A stretch of 51,305 bases of DNA, taken from assembly GCA_040388375.1 (NCBI GenBank), contig JAZKBU010000018.1, positions 1 to 51,305 of the forward strand, written 5' to 3'. Below are positions 1-7,378 of this stretch, one piece after another. The position numbers and the translations under genes are program-made. The notes under the pieces were generated by a model. It was not told the origin of the DNA and made no database searches. It saw nothing but the letters and a program-made list of their open reading frames with translations. Position 1 is the first letter of the stretch, and each line of letters begins with the position of its first letter. Source of the DNA: Bacteroidota bacterium (GTDB taxonomy: Bacteria > Bacteroidota > Bacteroidia > UKL13-3).

Positions 1-53
1 CCTAGACTCTACTGAACCAAAATCAGTCGTGTTGCCAGTTACACCATCGGACA
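1..53 (-). tRNA. tRNA-Gln (anticodon TTG), partial at left edge
   Basis: Read on the minus strand from position 53, the sequence gives a 7-nt acceptor strand TGTCCGA, a D-arm with TGGTGTAACTGGCAACA, and an anticodon stem ACTGA/TCAGT closing a 7-nt loop TTTTGGT with anticodon TTG. The first T-stem bases, CTAGG, lie at the window edge. The 3' third (T-arm and acceptor 3' strand) is outside the window. The anticodon and the T-start typical of Gln tRNAs fix the identity. It is a single gene as far as can be seen, with a well-placed promoter box 30 bp upstream. Confidence 0.9.
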
Positions 54-82
54 ATTTCCCTTGTTGGTTATTTTAGGGAGTG

Positions 83-90
83 CAAAAGTA
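83..90 (-). promoter_or_regulatory. Bacteroidota -7 promoter box for tRNA-Gln
   Basis: The minus strand reads TACTTTTG, an exact match to the TAnnTTTG -7 element of the Bacteroidota primary sigma factor. It lies 30 bp upstream of the tRNA 5' end, so transcription would start about 20 nt before the mature tRNA. No clean TTTG -33 element is seen; CTTTAC lies at roughly the right distance. Confidence 0.6.
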
Positions 91-224
91 AAAACTTTTG
101 ACAATTTGTAAAGACTTTTCTTAAAAAAATTTATTGATTAAAAGCAATTATTTGACTAACCACCGTTTATAATTAAAAAACTGTTTATACATTGTTGCTA
201 AAAGCTTCTATTTATTGAGGATTT

Positions 225-1445
225 TTGCGCTTTAAGATTTCGAATCAAAAATTGGACAATATTTTAACTATAGCGCTGGTTTCACCACATTCGGGTAATA
301 GGTTTGCAACTTATTTAAGCTATTACACTGAATTACTTTTACGTAAAGGTAAAAAAGTGGTGGTTATTAGTCCTGAGTTTTTTGAAATTTCGGAGTATGT
401 ACAAATACATATACCCCGTTTTGCCCATAATTTTACGGCTTTACCGCTCGATGAAAAATTATTTGCCCATAATAAACCTAAATATTTTGAACTATTAGGT
501 CGCTGGGGAGCAGTAAGCAGAAAATTAAAAGTAGCCGAAAAACGAGTTGGAGCAGCTATTGACTTTGTGTTTTTCTGCCCAATTGACCCGTTTATACGTG
601 AATCGGTACATATTATGTTGCTCGATTTAACTTTTAAATATAAATGGAGTGGTATTTATTTTAACCCGGCTCCTTACAGATTAAAGCAACTAAAACTGGA
701 TGTAGACCCCAAGTTTTTAGAACCTGATTATCTTTTTAAATCAGAAAACTGTGTAGGCGTATGTGTGCTCGACAGGTTTATTACAGAACCATTACGTAGC
801 CGTGTATATAAAAAAGTGGTCGTGTTTCCTGAAATAAGCAATGTAAATACTGACAAAAAAGAATCTGCTTATAAAAAGCAAATTCAAGAACTGTCGCGAA
901 GCAGAATTGTGGTAGGCCTTTTAGGGGTCGAAAACAATGAAGGCATTACGGCTTTGATTAGACTTATTAAAAAAGTAGATATTGATAAATACTTTTTTGT
1001 GTTTGCTGGCAAGCTCGACTTTTCGGCCATGAGTGAAGAACAGAGGCAGGAAGTTGAACAGTTTATGGAACACCATGAGCAAAACGTACTGTTTATTTTA
1101 CAAGCATTGAGCGATGAACAGGTAAATCAATTGTACAAAGAGATTGACATTAGTTATTTGTATTTTTACAACTATGTTTCATCAAACCACTTGTTAACCA
1201 AAGCGGCTTATTATAAAAAACCTGTATTGGCCAATAAGGATTTTTGTGTAGGCGATACTGTAAAAAAATTCAAAATCGGGTTGAGTGTAAACGGTAAAAT
1301 GGAAGAGAGTGTAAGTGCTTTGGAATTTTTAAGATTAGAGCGTTTAGATTTTAACGTATTTGACAAAGAAGCTTTTGATGAATACTATAGTCTGCAATCG
1401 GAAACATTTTTAGCAGATGCTTTTGAACAAATTATGTTATTTTAA
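225..1445 (+). CDS. Glycosyltransferase, GT-B fold (GT4-like)
   Basis: A 406-residue protein with two Rossmann-like halves. Residues about 14-60 (NILTIALVSPHSGNRFATYL onward) form the beta-strand/loop start of a GT-B N-domain. Residues about 225-370 (VVGLLGVENNEG, YFFVFAGKL, LYKEIDISYLYF, KAAYYKKPVLA) follow the pattern of a GT family 1/4 C-domain. The usual E-x7-E donor motif is not clear, so donor and acceptor are unknown; a role in polysaccharide or glycolipid assembly is inferred from fold only. The start is TTG at 225, just after an in-frame stop and a GAGG sequence; no in-frame ATG exists before mid-protein, which supports TTG. It may be co-transcribed with the DedA gene 72 bp downstream. 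Confidence 0.7.
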   Translation: MRFKISNQKLDNILTIALVSPHSGNRFATYLSYYTELLLRKGKKVVVISPEFFEISEYVQIHIPRFAHNFTALPLDEKLFAHNKPKYFELLGRWGAVSRKLKVAEKRVGAAIDFVFFCPIDPFIRESVHIMLLDLTFKYKWSGIYFNPAPYRLKQLKLDVDPKFLEPDYLFKSENCVGVCVLDRFITEPLRSRVYKKVVVFPEISNVNTDKKESAYKKQIQELSRSRIVVGLLGVENNEGITALIRLIKKVDIDKYFFVFAGKLDFSAMSEEQRQEVEQFMEHHEQNVLFILQALSDEQVNQLYKEIDISYLYFYNYVSSNHLLTKAAYYKKPVLANKDFCVGDTVKKFKIGLSVNGKMEESVSALEFLRLERLDFNVFDKEAFDEYYSLQSETFLADAFEQIMLF

Positions 1446-1517
1446 TGTTTTTTTCGCAAAACAATTGGTTTACTTACTAAAAAGGCTTTATTCGTACTAT
1501 AATTAATACAAAAAACC

Positions 1518-2144
1518 TTGGATAGTTTTTGGGATTTATTCAAACCGCAGGAGTTAATTGAATTTGGAGGCTTTGCCTTGGTGCTAGCCATTATATTCTT
1601 GGAGAATGGGGTTTTCTTTGGTTTTTTCCTACCGGGCGACTCTCTCCTATTTACAGCTGGTCTTTTAGCTACCACTATTTTAAAAGTAACTTTATTTAAA
1701 CTAATAGCAGGTATTGCCTTGGCAGCTATTGCGGGCTATTACTTTGGTTATTGGTTTGGCTGGAAAACTGGTAATAGCTTGTATCAACGTAAGGATAGCC
1801 TGTTTTTTAAGAAAAAATACATTGAAACAGCGGAAACATTTTATCAAAAATACGGTGGTATTACACTCATTTTTGGTCGGTTTTTACCCATTGTAAGAAC
1901 CTTTGCTCCTATCCTTGCAGGTATAGTCAGGGTTAATCCTTTTGTATTTTTTATTTACAATGTAATAGGTGCTTTTCTTTGGCCTTTAATTGTTACCGGT
2001 TCCGGCTTTTATGTTGGTCAGGTATTTCCGGAGGCTATTAATTACTTAAACTATATTATTATCTTATTTATAGTAGTTACCAGTATTCCCGTTATTAAAT
2101 CGTATAGAGAAAAAACAAAAAAAGCTACTAACGAAAAAGTATAA
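1518..2144 (+). CDS. DedA/SNARE-associated family membrane protein
   Basis: A 208-residue polytopic inner-membrane protein of the DedA (VTT domain) family. Early residues give the re-entrant loop signature (FLENGVFFGFFLPGDSLLF, about 27-46), and the second half has the family G-R-F-L-P-I-V-R-T motif near 124-132, followed by FAPILAGI. DedA proteins are implicated in lipid (undecaprenyl phosphate or phosphatidylethanolamine) translocation and membrane homeostasis; the substrate here cannot be read from sequence. The start is TTG at 1518, which places the first conserved loop at the normal distance. It ends at a strong bidirectional terminator shared with the convergent OmpA-domain gene. Confidence 0.88.
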   Translation: MDSFWDLFKPQELIEFGGFALVLAIIFLENGVFFGFFLPGDSLLFTAGLLATTILKVTLFKLIAGIALAAIAGYYFGYWFGWKTGNSLYQRKDSLFFKKKYIETAETFYQKYGGITLIFGRFLPIVRTFAPILAGIVRVNPFVFFIYNVIGAFLWPLIVTGSGFYVGQVFPEAINYLNYIIILFIVVTSIPVIKSYREKTKKATNEKV

Positions 2145-2181
2145 AAAACACAGTCAAGTAAATTACTTGACTGTGTTTTTA
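2145..2181. terminator. Bidirectional terminator between dedA-like and OmpA-domain genes
   Basis: A near-perfect inverted repeat, ACACAGTCAAGTAA and TTACTTGACTGTGT, is flanked by an A-run on the left and a T-run on the right. This gives a rho-independent signal for both strands of this convergent pair. Confidence 0.85.
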
Positions 2182-2182
2182 T

Positions 2183-4225
2183 TCAAATATTCTTCAACAC
2201 TTCTTTTATCTCTTTTAAAGTAGATGGTTTGGCTTCTATATCCAACGTTAAATTATCAGTAAACTTAGTTTGTTTAATACATAATAATGGTCCTTCTTTT
2301 ATGTGGTAAGAAACAAAAATTATTTTCACCTCTGTACCCTTAGGCATTTGCGCTGTATATCCAAAATCGGTTTTAGAAGCATACATAAAACTATTTAATG
2401 AAGGGACAAAAAAAGCTACTTTGGCATCGCCTTCAAAAGGAATATTAATAGTAGCCATACTATTCTGAGGTTGATTATAAAACCTATCACAATTAAACAT
2501 TCCAAAGTTACTCAAGGCTGTTTCATAAACCTTAGCTACTTTGTTTTCATTAAAAGTATTTCTACTATTTTGGCTTGATATTACTTGACCTCTGGCTATG
2601 TCAAGCATTTTTAAAAGTTCATTATTGCTATCTAATAAATTCTGGGCATAAGTAACATTGTTAGTCATTAACATACCTCTAATACGGTAATTATTGTAAT
2701 AATTTAAGCTTAATTCCGCTTTACCAAAATTCATCCTCATGACTTCATCCATACTTAAATCTTTATAGTAATCAATAATGGTCAAGGCCATTTTATGAGC
2801 ATAAGCTGTGGCATATCCATAACTATAAGGACCTATTGCTCTTAAAAACTGTTGTTTCAAATCTGTATTATTTACTAAAGTGCTGTTGTTACTCTGTTCA
2901 ATTAAATTTTGAATAGCCCTATTCCACTGCATTCGTTCATAAAAATCGGCATATTGTTGATGTTTAACGGCTTGTTCCTCCAACCAATTTTTAAAAGTAT
3001 TGAATTCTACAGTCTCAAATTGAATGGAATCCTTTTTATACTTTGCCAAAAGGCTATCATACTTTGCTATTTTTTTTAAATACATAGCAAGTCTTTTTTC
3101 ATAATACTTTTTCCGATTGGCTAGTTCTATTTTATACAATTTGGACAAATAACTTTTCGGATAAAACAATCTTTCTCTCCAATTGAATAAACTTTTATAT
3201 TGGGGCAATACCATTTTGGGGTATTTTAACGCCAATTGCGGGTGTTCAGGTTTTTTGGGTAGTCTATAAACAAAGGAAGGTGTATCATTACTCCACTTAC
3301 AAGCTACTTTCCATTTATCCAATTTATTTACATCTAATTTAACAGGCTTAGTTGTTTCATTTTTTTCTAAACCTTTAGGTAAAAATGGAGTGGAAGTCAT
3401 TTTCCATTCGGTAGTGCCATCAGTGTTTTGTACAGCGGTAAATAATGACATATTATTCCTCATATTAATGGTTGGCATATATACAGTCATACTACTTCCT
3501 TCATTGAGTTTTAGCTCCTCCTTACTTTCCATTGAATAAGCTTTAATACTAAACATGCCGCCACTCTCTAACAACCTCCCATTACTCGCTGTTGATAGTT
3601 GATTGAATGCTGCATCTGCCGGTTTTAAATACTCCTCTAATACAATATTTACTGAACCTTGTACGGGTAGCCCTTTTAAAGTAGTAATAGTGTTAGCAGG
3701 TATAATTATATTGGTTCCATTACTTCCTTTAATGGTATTGTTTTGATTAGTCAGTATTGTATAAGTTTGTTTATAATCTGGTCTTATTTCATTCAAAACA
3801 TCGTTAGTAGAATTAATACAATAAGTGTTCAATATTATTTCAACACGTCTGTTATCAGCTTTACCTGTTGGCGTATTATTATCGGTTTTTGGCTTCTTTT
3901 CACCAAATGCCTTGCTAATAATACGGGCTGATTTCAATTCTTTTTCCAATAAATAATCTTTAACGGCTTGCGCTCTTTTGCTTGATAATTGAATATTGTA
4001 AGAATCACCTGCATTATTATCAGTATGTGCCTGAAGATATATTTCGTAATAGGAACTTTGATTGGCCTGGCAGAATAAACTATCCAGAATGGCATTATCG
4101 CCAACATCCAGGACGTGCTCATTTGATTTAAAATTAACTTGATAGGTAAATGACCTATTTTGCCCTTGAGCGCTGTTAATAAAAACCATTATTAACAGTA
4201 GCATGAAATTGTTTCTGTACTGCAT
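2183..4225 (-). CDS. OmpA-domain cell-envelope protein with long C-terminal extension
   Basis: A 680-residue exported protein. Residues 1-21 form a signal peptide ending NSAQG. Residues about 28-133 are an OmpA-like peptidoglycan-binding domain: HTDN with Asp69, YNIQLSSKRAQAV with Arg84 (the two residues that in OmpA contact diaminopimelate), and NRRVEI at 125-130. The order is unusual, because in most OmpA proteins this domain is C-terminal. Residues about 150-290 are beta-rich with an IIIPANTI motif; such segments occur in Bacteroidota surface proteins. Residues about 350-430 are Lys/Tyr-rich and probably helical. The role of the last 540 residues is not recognised. It is monocistronic, convergent with the DedA gene and divergent from the Crp gene. 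A periplasmic or outer-membrane anchor function is inferred. Confidence 0.75.
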   Translation of the reverse strand: MQYRNNFMLLLIMVFINSAQGQNRSFTYQVNFKSNEHVLDVGDNAILDSLFCQANQSSYYEIYLQAHTDNNAGDSYNIQLSSKRAQAVKDYLLEKELKSARIISKAFGEKKPKTDNNTPTGKADNRRVEIILNTYCINSTNDVLNEIRPDYKQTYTILTNQNNTIKGSNGTNIIIPANTITTLKGLPVQGSVNIVLEEYLKPADAAFNQLSTASNGRLLESGGMFSIKAYSMESKEELKLNEGSSMTVYMPTINMRNNMSLFTAVQNTDGTTEWKMTSTPFLPKGLEKNETTKPVKLDVNKLDKWKVACKWSNDTPSFVYRLPKKPEHPQLALKYPKMVLPQYKSLFNWRERLFYPKSYLSKLYKIELANRKKYYEKRLAMYLKKIAKYDSLLAKYKKDSIQFETVEFNTFKNWLEEQAVKHQQYADFYERMQWNRAIQNLIEQSNNSTLVNNTDLKQQFLRAIGPYSYGYATAYAHKMALTIIDYYKDLSMDEVMRMNFGKAELSLNYYNNYRIRGMLMTNNVTYAQNLLDSNNELLKMLDIARGQVISSQNSRNTFNENKVAKVYETALSNFGMFNCDRFYNQPQNSMATINIPFEGDAKVAFFVPSLNSFMYASKTDFGYTAQMPKGTEVKIIFVSYHIKEGPLLCIKQTKFTDNLTLDIEAKPSTLKEIKEVLKNI

Positions 4226-4345
4226 AATTTTTAAATTTATTATTAATTAAACGTTGCCTTACTTTTTTTGGTATGAAAATTATACAGTTTCTTTACTTAA
4301 AAAATATACTAAAGGGGGCTATATGAATTGAATAAAAAGAATAGC

Positions 4346-4353
4346 TAAATTTG
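4346..4353 (+). promoter_or_regulatory. Promoter -7 box for Crp-family gene
   Basis: TAAATTTG is an exact TAnnTTTG box ending 22 bp before the ATG at 4376, so the leader would be about 15 nt. A TTG trinucleotide lies 15 bp further upstream; this spacing is shorter than the usual 17-21, so the -33 assignment is weak. Confidence 0.45.
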
Positions 4354-4375
4354 ACAGACTTGAACAACTATTAAT

Positions 4376-4966
4376 ATGCCCGTAGAATCAACTCCACTCA
4401 TTCTTCAAAATATAGCTAAACATATAACGCTTGATAGCAATGAGCAGGATTATTTTCTATCATTACTACAGGTTAAACATATTAAACGTAAAAATTTTTT
4501 ACTGCAAGCCAATGAAGTAATTAAAACAGAAAATTTTATAAGTAAAGGCTGCTTACGAGCTTATACTATTGATAGCAATGGAGTAGAACACATTATTATG
4601 TTTGGCATAGAAGGCTGGTGGGTTGGCGACATGTACAGCTTTTTAACTCAATTACCAGCTACTTATTTTATTGATGCTTTGGAAGACACGGAACTATTGC
4701 AAATTTCTAAAAGCAATTTGGAAAAACTATATGAACGGGTTCCTAAGTTTGAACGATTTTTTAGAATAATACTTCAAAATGCTTTTATAGCCCAACAACA
4801 ACGTATCAACCAGAATTTATCTTTTACGGCTGAACAACGTTATCAGTTCTTCGTGCAGAAATATCCCTCCCTTGAGCAACGTATTTCGCAAAAACAAATT
4901 GCTTCTTACTTAGGTATTACACCAGTATTTTTAAGCATGCTTCGCAAAAGATTAAGCAAACAGTAA
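4376..4966 (+). CDS. Crp/Fnr-family transcriptional regulator
   Basis: A 196-residue regulator. Residues about 25-120 form a cyclic-nucleotide-binding-like beta-roll (the region around KGCLRAYTIDSNGVEHIIMF). Residues about 150-192 form a winged helix with recognition segment ISQKQIASYLGITPVFLSML. The Glu/Arg phosphate-cassette pair that binds cAMP in E. coli Crp is not evident, as in most Bacteroidota homologues, so the ligand is unknown. The gene is 52 bp upstream of a YceI-family gene on the same strand, so that gene is a plausible target or operon partner. It is a full-length, intact gene. Confidence 0.88.
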   Translation: MPVESTPLILQNIAKHITLDSNEQDYFLSLLQVKHIKRKNFLLQANEVIKTENFISKGCLRAYTIDSNGVEHIIMFGIEGWWVGDMYSFLTQLPATYFIDALEDTELLQISKSNLEKLYERVPKFERFFRIILQNAFIAQQQRINQNLSFTAEQRYQFFVQKYPSLEQRISQKQIASYLGITPVFLSMLRKRLSKQ

Positions 4967-5018
4967 TTTATTAAACTACTTTAATTTTTATCATTTCCGA
5001 TAGCTGTTGTTTTGAACC

Positions 5019-5606
5019 ATGAAAAAAACAATAATCGCAGGCTTATTAGCCTTGGCAACAATTGGAGCACTAACGGCTCAAAACACTACTTGGAATTTGG
5101 ACAAATCTCATTCCTCTATCAACTTTGCTATTGACCATTTAATTATTTCGGAAACTACCGGTAAGTTTACTGATTATGCGGTAAATGCAAAATCAGACAA
5201 GCCTGATTTTACAGATGTAATTTTTGATTTTACAGCCCAGGTAAACAGTATAAATACTGCTGATGAAAAAAGAGATGAACATTTGAAAGGCCCTGACTTT
5301 TTTGATGCGGCTAAACATCCAACTATTATTTTTAAGGGCAAAAAATTTGTTAAAGTGAATGGCAACAGCTACAAAGTGTATGGCGAATTAACCATGCATG
5401 GCATAACTAAATCAATTGTTTTAGATGCACGCTTTGGCGGAATTGTAAAAGACCCTTGGGGAGGAACAAGAGCAGGATTGAAAATTTGGGGTGATATAGA
5501 CCGTTACGATTTCGGTTTAAAATACAATTCGGTTTTAGAAGCCGGAGGTTTATCAATAGGTCAAACAGTGAGAATAAGCTGTAATATTGAATTGATAAAA
5601 AAATAA
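5019..5606 (+). CDS. YceI-family periplasmic lipid-binding protein
   Basis: A 195-residue protein with a clear signal peptide (MKKTIIAGLLALATIGALTA, cleavage near AQN). The mature part matches the YceI lipocalin-like barrel: WNLDKSHSSINFAIDHL at the start, then DEKRDEHLKGPDFFDAAKHP and the LTMHGITK motif near 125-132, which is a family hallmark. YceI proteins bind polyisoprenoids such as ubiquinone or menaquinone precursors in the periplasm. Function is inferred from the family; the substrate is unproven. The upstream Crp gene suggests stress or redox control. A terminator follows directly. Confidence 0.9.
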   Translation: MKKTIIAGLLALATIGALTAQNTTWNLDKSHSSINFAIDHLIISETTGKFTDYAVNAKSDKPDFTDVIFDFTAQVNSINTADEKRDEHLKGPDFFDAAKHPTIIFKGKKFVKVNGNSYKVYGELTMHGITKSIVLDARFGGIVKDPWGGTRAGLKIWGDIDRYDFGLKYNSVLEAGGLSIGQTVRISCNIELIKK

Positions 5607-5612
5607 TAAAGA

Positions 5613-5657
5613 AAGCCTTGAATTTAGCTATCCCTAAGTTCAGGGCTTATTTTTTTG
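5613..5657. terminator. Bidirectional terminator between YceI and FkbM genes
   Basis: AAGCCTTGAATTTAG pairs with CTAAGTTCAGGGCTT (two G-T wobbles) across a 6-nt loop, followed by a T7 run. It overlaps the stop codon of the convergent methyltransferase gene, so it can serve both strands. Confidence 0.75.
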
Positions 5658-6408
5658 TTCGGGCGTACATATTAAAATGATCAACCAAACCAAATTCAAA
5701 ATTATGGTTTTTACTGATGTAGTTTTTTATTTCGCCTTCGCCTGATAGCTTTTCTTCTATAATCAATATCACTTCATCAAAATAGTTTAAAAAGTTGCGA
5801 GCACCTTCCAACAAATCAATCTCCATACCTTCTACATCTATTTTAACCAATATACGATCTGATTTTTTCAGATTGAAACCTTCAAATACATCGTCTAATC
5901 TATTAATTTCAAATTTCTCGTCAGTCACATAATCAACCTTTTTGCTTGCGCCCATGTTTAAATGGTCAACCAAAAAATATTCAACAGCATGTTTGCGACC
6001 TAAGCCATAGTTTAATACCTGAACTTTTGATTCTACATTATTTAAAGCAGTATTTTTTAAAATTAACTCATAGCTATTTTTTACCGGTTCAAAAGCAATA
6101 CATTTTTTTCCTTCTTTAGCTAACCAAACAGAAAACTCTCCAACGCAAGCACCGGCATCAATGTAAACATCAAAATCACTTTGTTCAATAAATTTTTTAA
6201 CGCCTAACTCGTAAGCATAATTAATATATTGAAAATCTAAAGTATTGGCTCTGGTGTAAAATGACCCTAAACCGCTTTTTACCAAACGGGCTTCGGCATT
6301 TGATTTTTGCGTTAATAAAAAATAGATAGAATAATATATAGACTTAAAGTCTCCATATTTTATGTATTGCCAGAAATAGGCTAAATAGGTATAAATTTTT
6401 TTCATCAA
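5647..6408 (-). CDS. FkbM-family SAM-dependent methyltransferase
   Basis: A 253-residue protein with the FkbM methyltransferase domain. Motif I is VYIDAGACVGEFSVWLA (about 80-96), motif II is KKCIAFEPVKNSYELI (about 101-116), and the family motif VKIDVEGMEIDLLEGA lies near 187-202. The family O-methylates sugars or small molecules and is common near glycan-biosynthesis genes. There is no adjacent glycosylation operon here, so the acceptor is unknown. The N-terminal 40 residues are rich in Tyr and aliphatic residues and may associate with the membrane. Start MM at 6408/6405; either Met is possible. It is a single gene followed by a 292-bp spacer before rsmI. Confidence 0.85.
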   Translation of the reverse strand: MMKKIYTYLAYFWQYIKYGDFKSIYYSIYFLLTQKSNAEARLVKSGLGSFYTRANTLDFQYINYAYELGVKKFIEQSDFDVYIDAGACVGEFSVWLAKEGKKCIAFEPVKNSYELILKNTALNNVESKVQVLNYGLGRKHAVEYFLVDHLNMGASKKVDYVTDEKFEINRLDDVFEGFNLKKSDRILVKIDVEGMEIDLLEGARNFLNYFDEVILIIEEKLSGEGEIKNYISKNHNFEFGLVDHFNMYARTKK

Positions 6409-6662
6409 CTAGTTAAAATGCCAAGTTCACAAAACAATTAAAAATTAGCTTAAAAACATACTTCTTTTATTTAAGCAGCCGCTTTTACCCCAATGCAAGC
6501 CTTGTTATTCAAGCCTAGTGGCTGCTATAGAAAACAAAAAGTTGCATAATTTCATATTGGTAAAATATAATTTAAACATCATTTGTTCAATCAATAATAG
6601 TTAAAGCGGTATCCTTTCACTTAATTATCAGGTATAATTAGCCCTTTTTAACAAAAACCTAT

Positions 6663-6694
6663 TTTGGTTGTGCGCTGCTTATAACATACATTTG
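6663..6694 (+). promoter_or_regulatory. Consensus promoter for rsmI, predicted leaderless start
   Basis: TTTG at 6663-6666 is separated by 20 bp from TACATTTG at 6687-6694. Both elements match the Bacteroidota -33/-7 consensus exactly. The ATG of rsmI is at 6701, only 6 bp after the -7 box, so the predicted transcript would begin at or next to the start codon. Confidence 0.55.
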
Positions 6695-6700
6695 CCCACC

Positions 6701-7378
6701 ATGCAACAAGGTGTTTTGTATATAGTACCCACTCCTATTGGTAATTTAGAAGATATTACTTTAAGGGCTCTTAGAATTTTAAAGGAGGTTGATTTAATTA
6801 TTGCGGAAGATACCAGGCAAAGCATTAAGCTATTAAATCATTACCAAATTCAAAAACCTTTACAGAGTTATCACATGCATAATGAGCATAAGGTTTTGCA
6901 GCATTATATAAACGAGTTACTTAACGGTAAAAACATTGCTTTAATTAGCGATGCAGGAACTCCAGCTATAAGCGACCCAGGGTTTTTATTGGTACGTGAA
7001 AGTTTAAGAAATAGTATTAAGGTTGATTGCCTGCCGGGTGCCACAGCTTTTGTTCCGGCATTGGTAAAAAGTGGTTTGCCTGCTGATAGTTTTTGTTTTG
7101 AAGGTTTTTTACCTGAAAAAAAAGGCCGACAAACGATGCTCAAAAAACTATGCGAAGAGGAACGAACCATTATTCTATATGAAAGCCCGCATAGAATAGT
7201 AAAAACTTTAAAACAATTTGTAGAGTATTTTGGTGCGGACAGGCTGATAAGTGTAAGCAGGGAATTAACCAAAACTTTTGAAGAAACAGTAAATGGGACG
7301 GTACAAGAAGTGCTTACTCATTTTGAAAACAACATAGTTAAAGGCGAATTTGTAATTGTTATTGATGGTAAAAAATAA
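6701..7378 (+). CDS. rsmI: 16S rRNA (cytidine(1402)-2'-O)-methyltransferase
   Basis: A 225-residue tetrapyrrole-methylase-fold enzyme that 2'-O-methylates C1402 of 16S rRNA in the decoding centre. Family landmarks are GVLYIVPTPIGNLEDITLRA at the N terminus, AEDTRQSIKLLNHY, ALISDAGTPAISDPGF (the SAM-site loop), LPGATAFVPALVKSGLP and YESPHRI. An in-frame TTG lies upstream at 6668, but the family always begins close to the GxLYIVxTPIGN motif, so ATG 6701 is chosen. The length is normal. The stop overlaps the start of lnt by 14 bp, suggesting translational coupling. Confidence 0.95.
   Translation: MQQGVLYIVPTPIGNLEDITLRALRILKEVDLIIAEDTRQSIKLLNHYQIQKPLQSYHMHNEHKVLQHYINELLNGKNIALISDAGTPAISDPGFLLVRESLRNSIKVDCLPGATAFVPALVKSGLPADSFCFEGFLPEKKGRQTMLKKLCEEERTIILYESPHRIVKTLKQFVEYFGADRLISVSRELTKTFEETVNGTVQEVLTHFENNIVKGEFVIVIDGKK

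Noticed and set aside
6474-6526. AGCAGCC/GGCTGCT arms in the FkbM-rsmI gap as a structured RNA or terminator
   Set aside because: The 39-nt interior and the lack of a T-run make it a poor terminator, and no known riboswitch or tRNA fold can be built.
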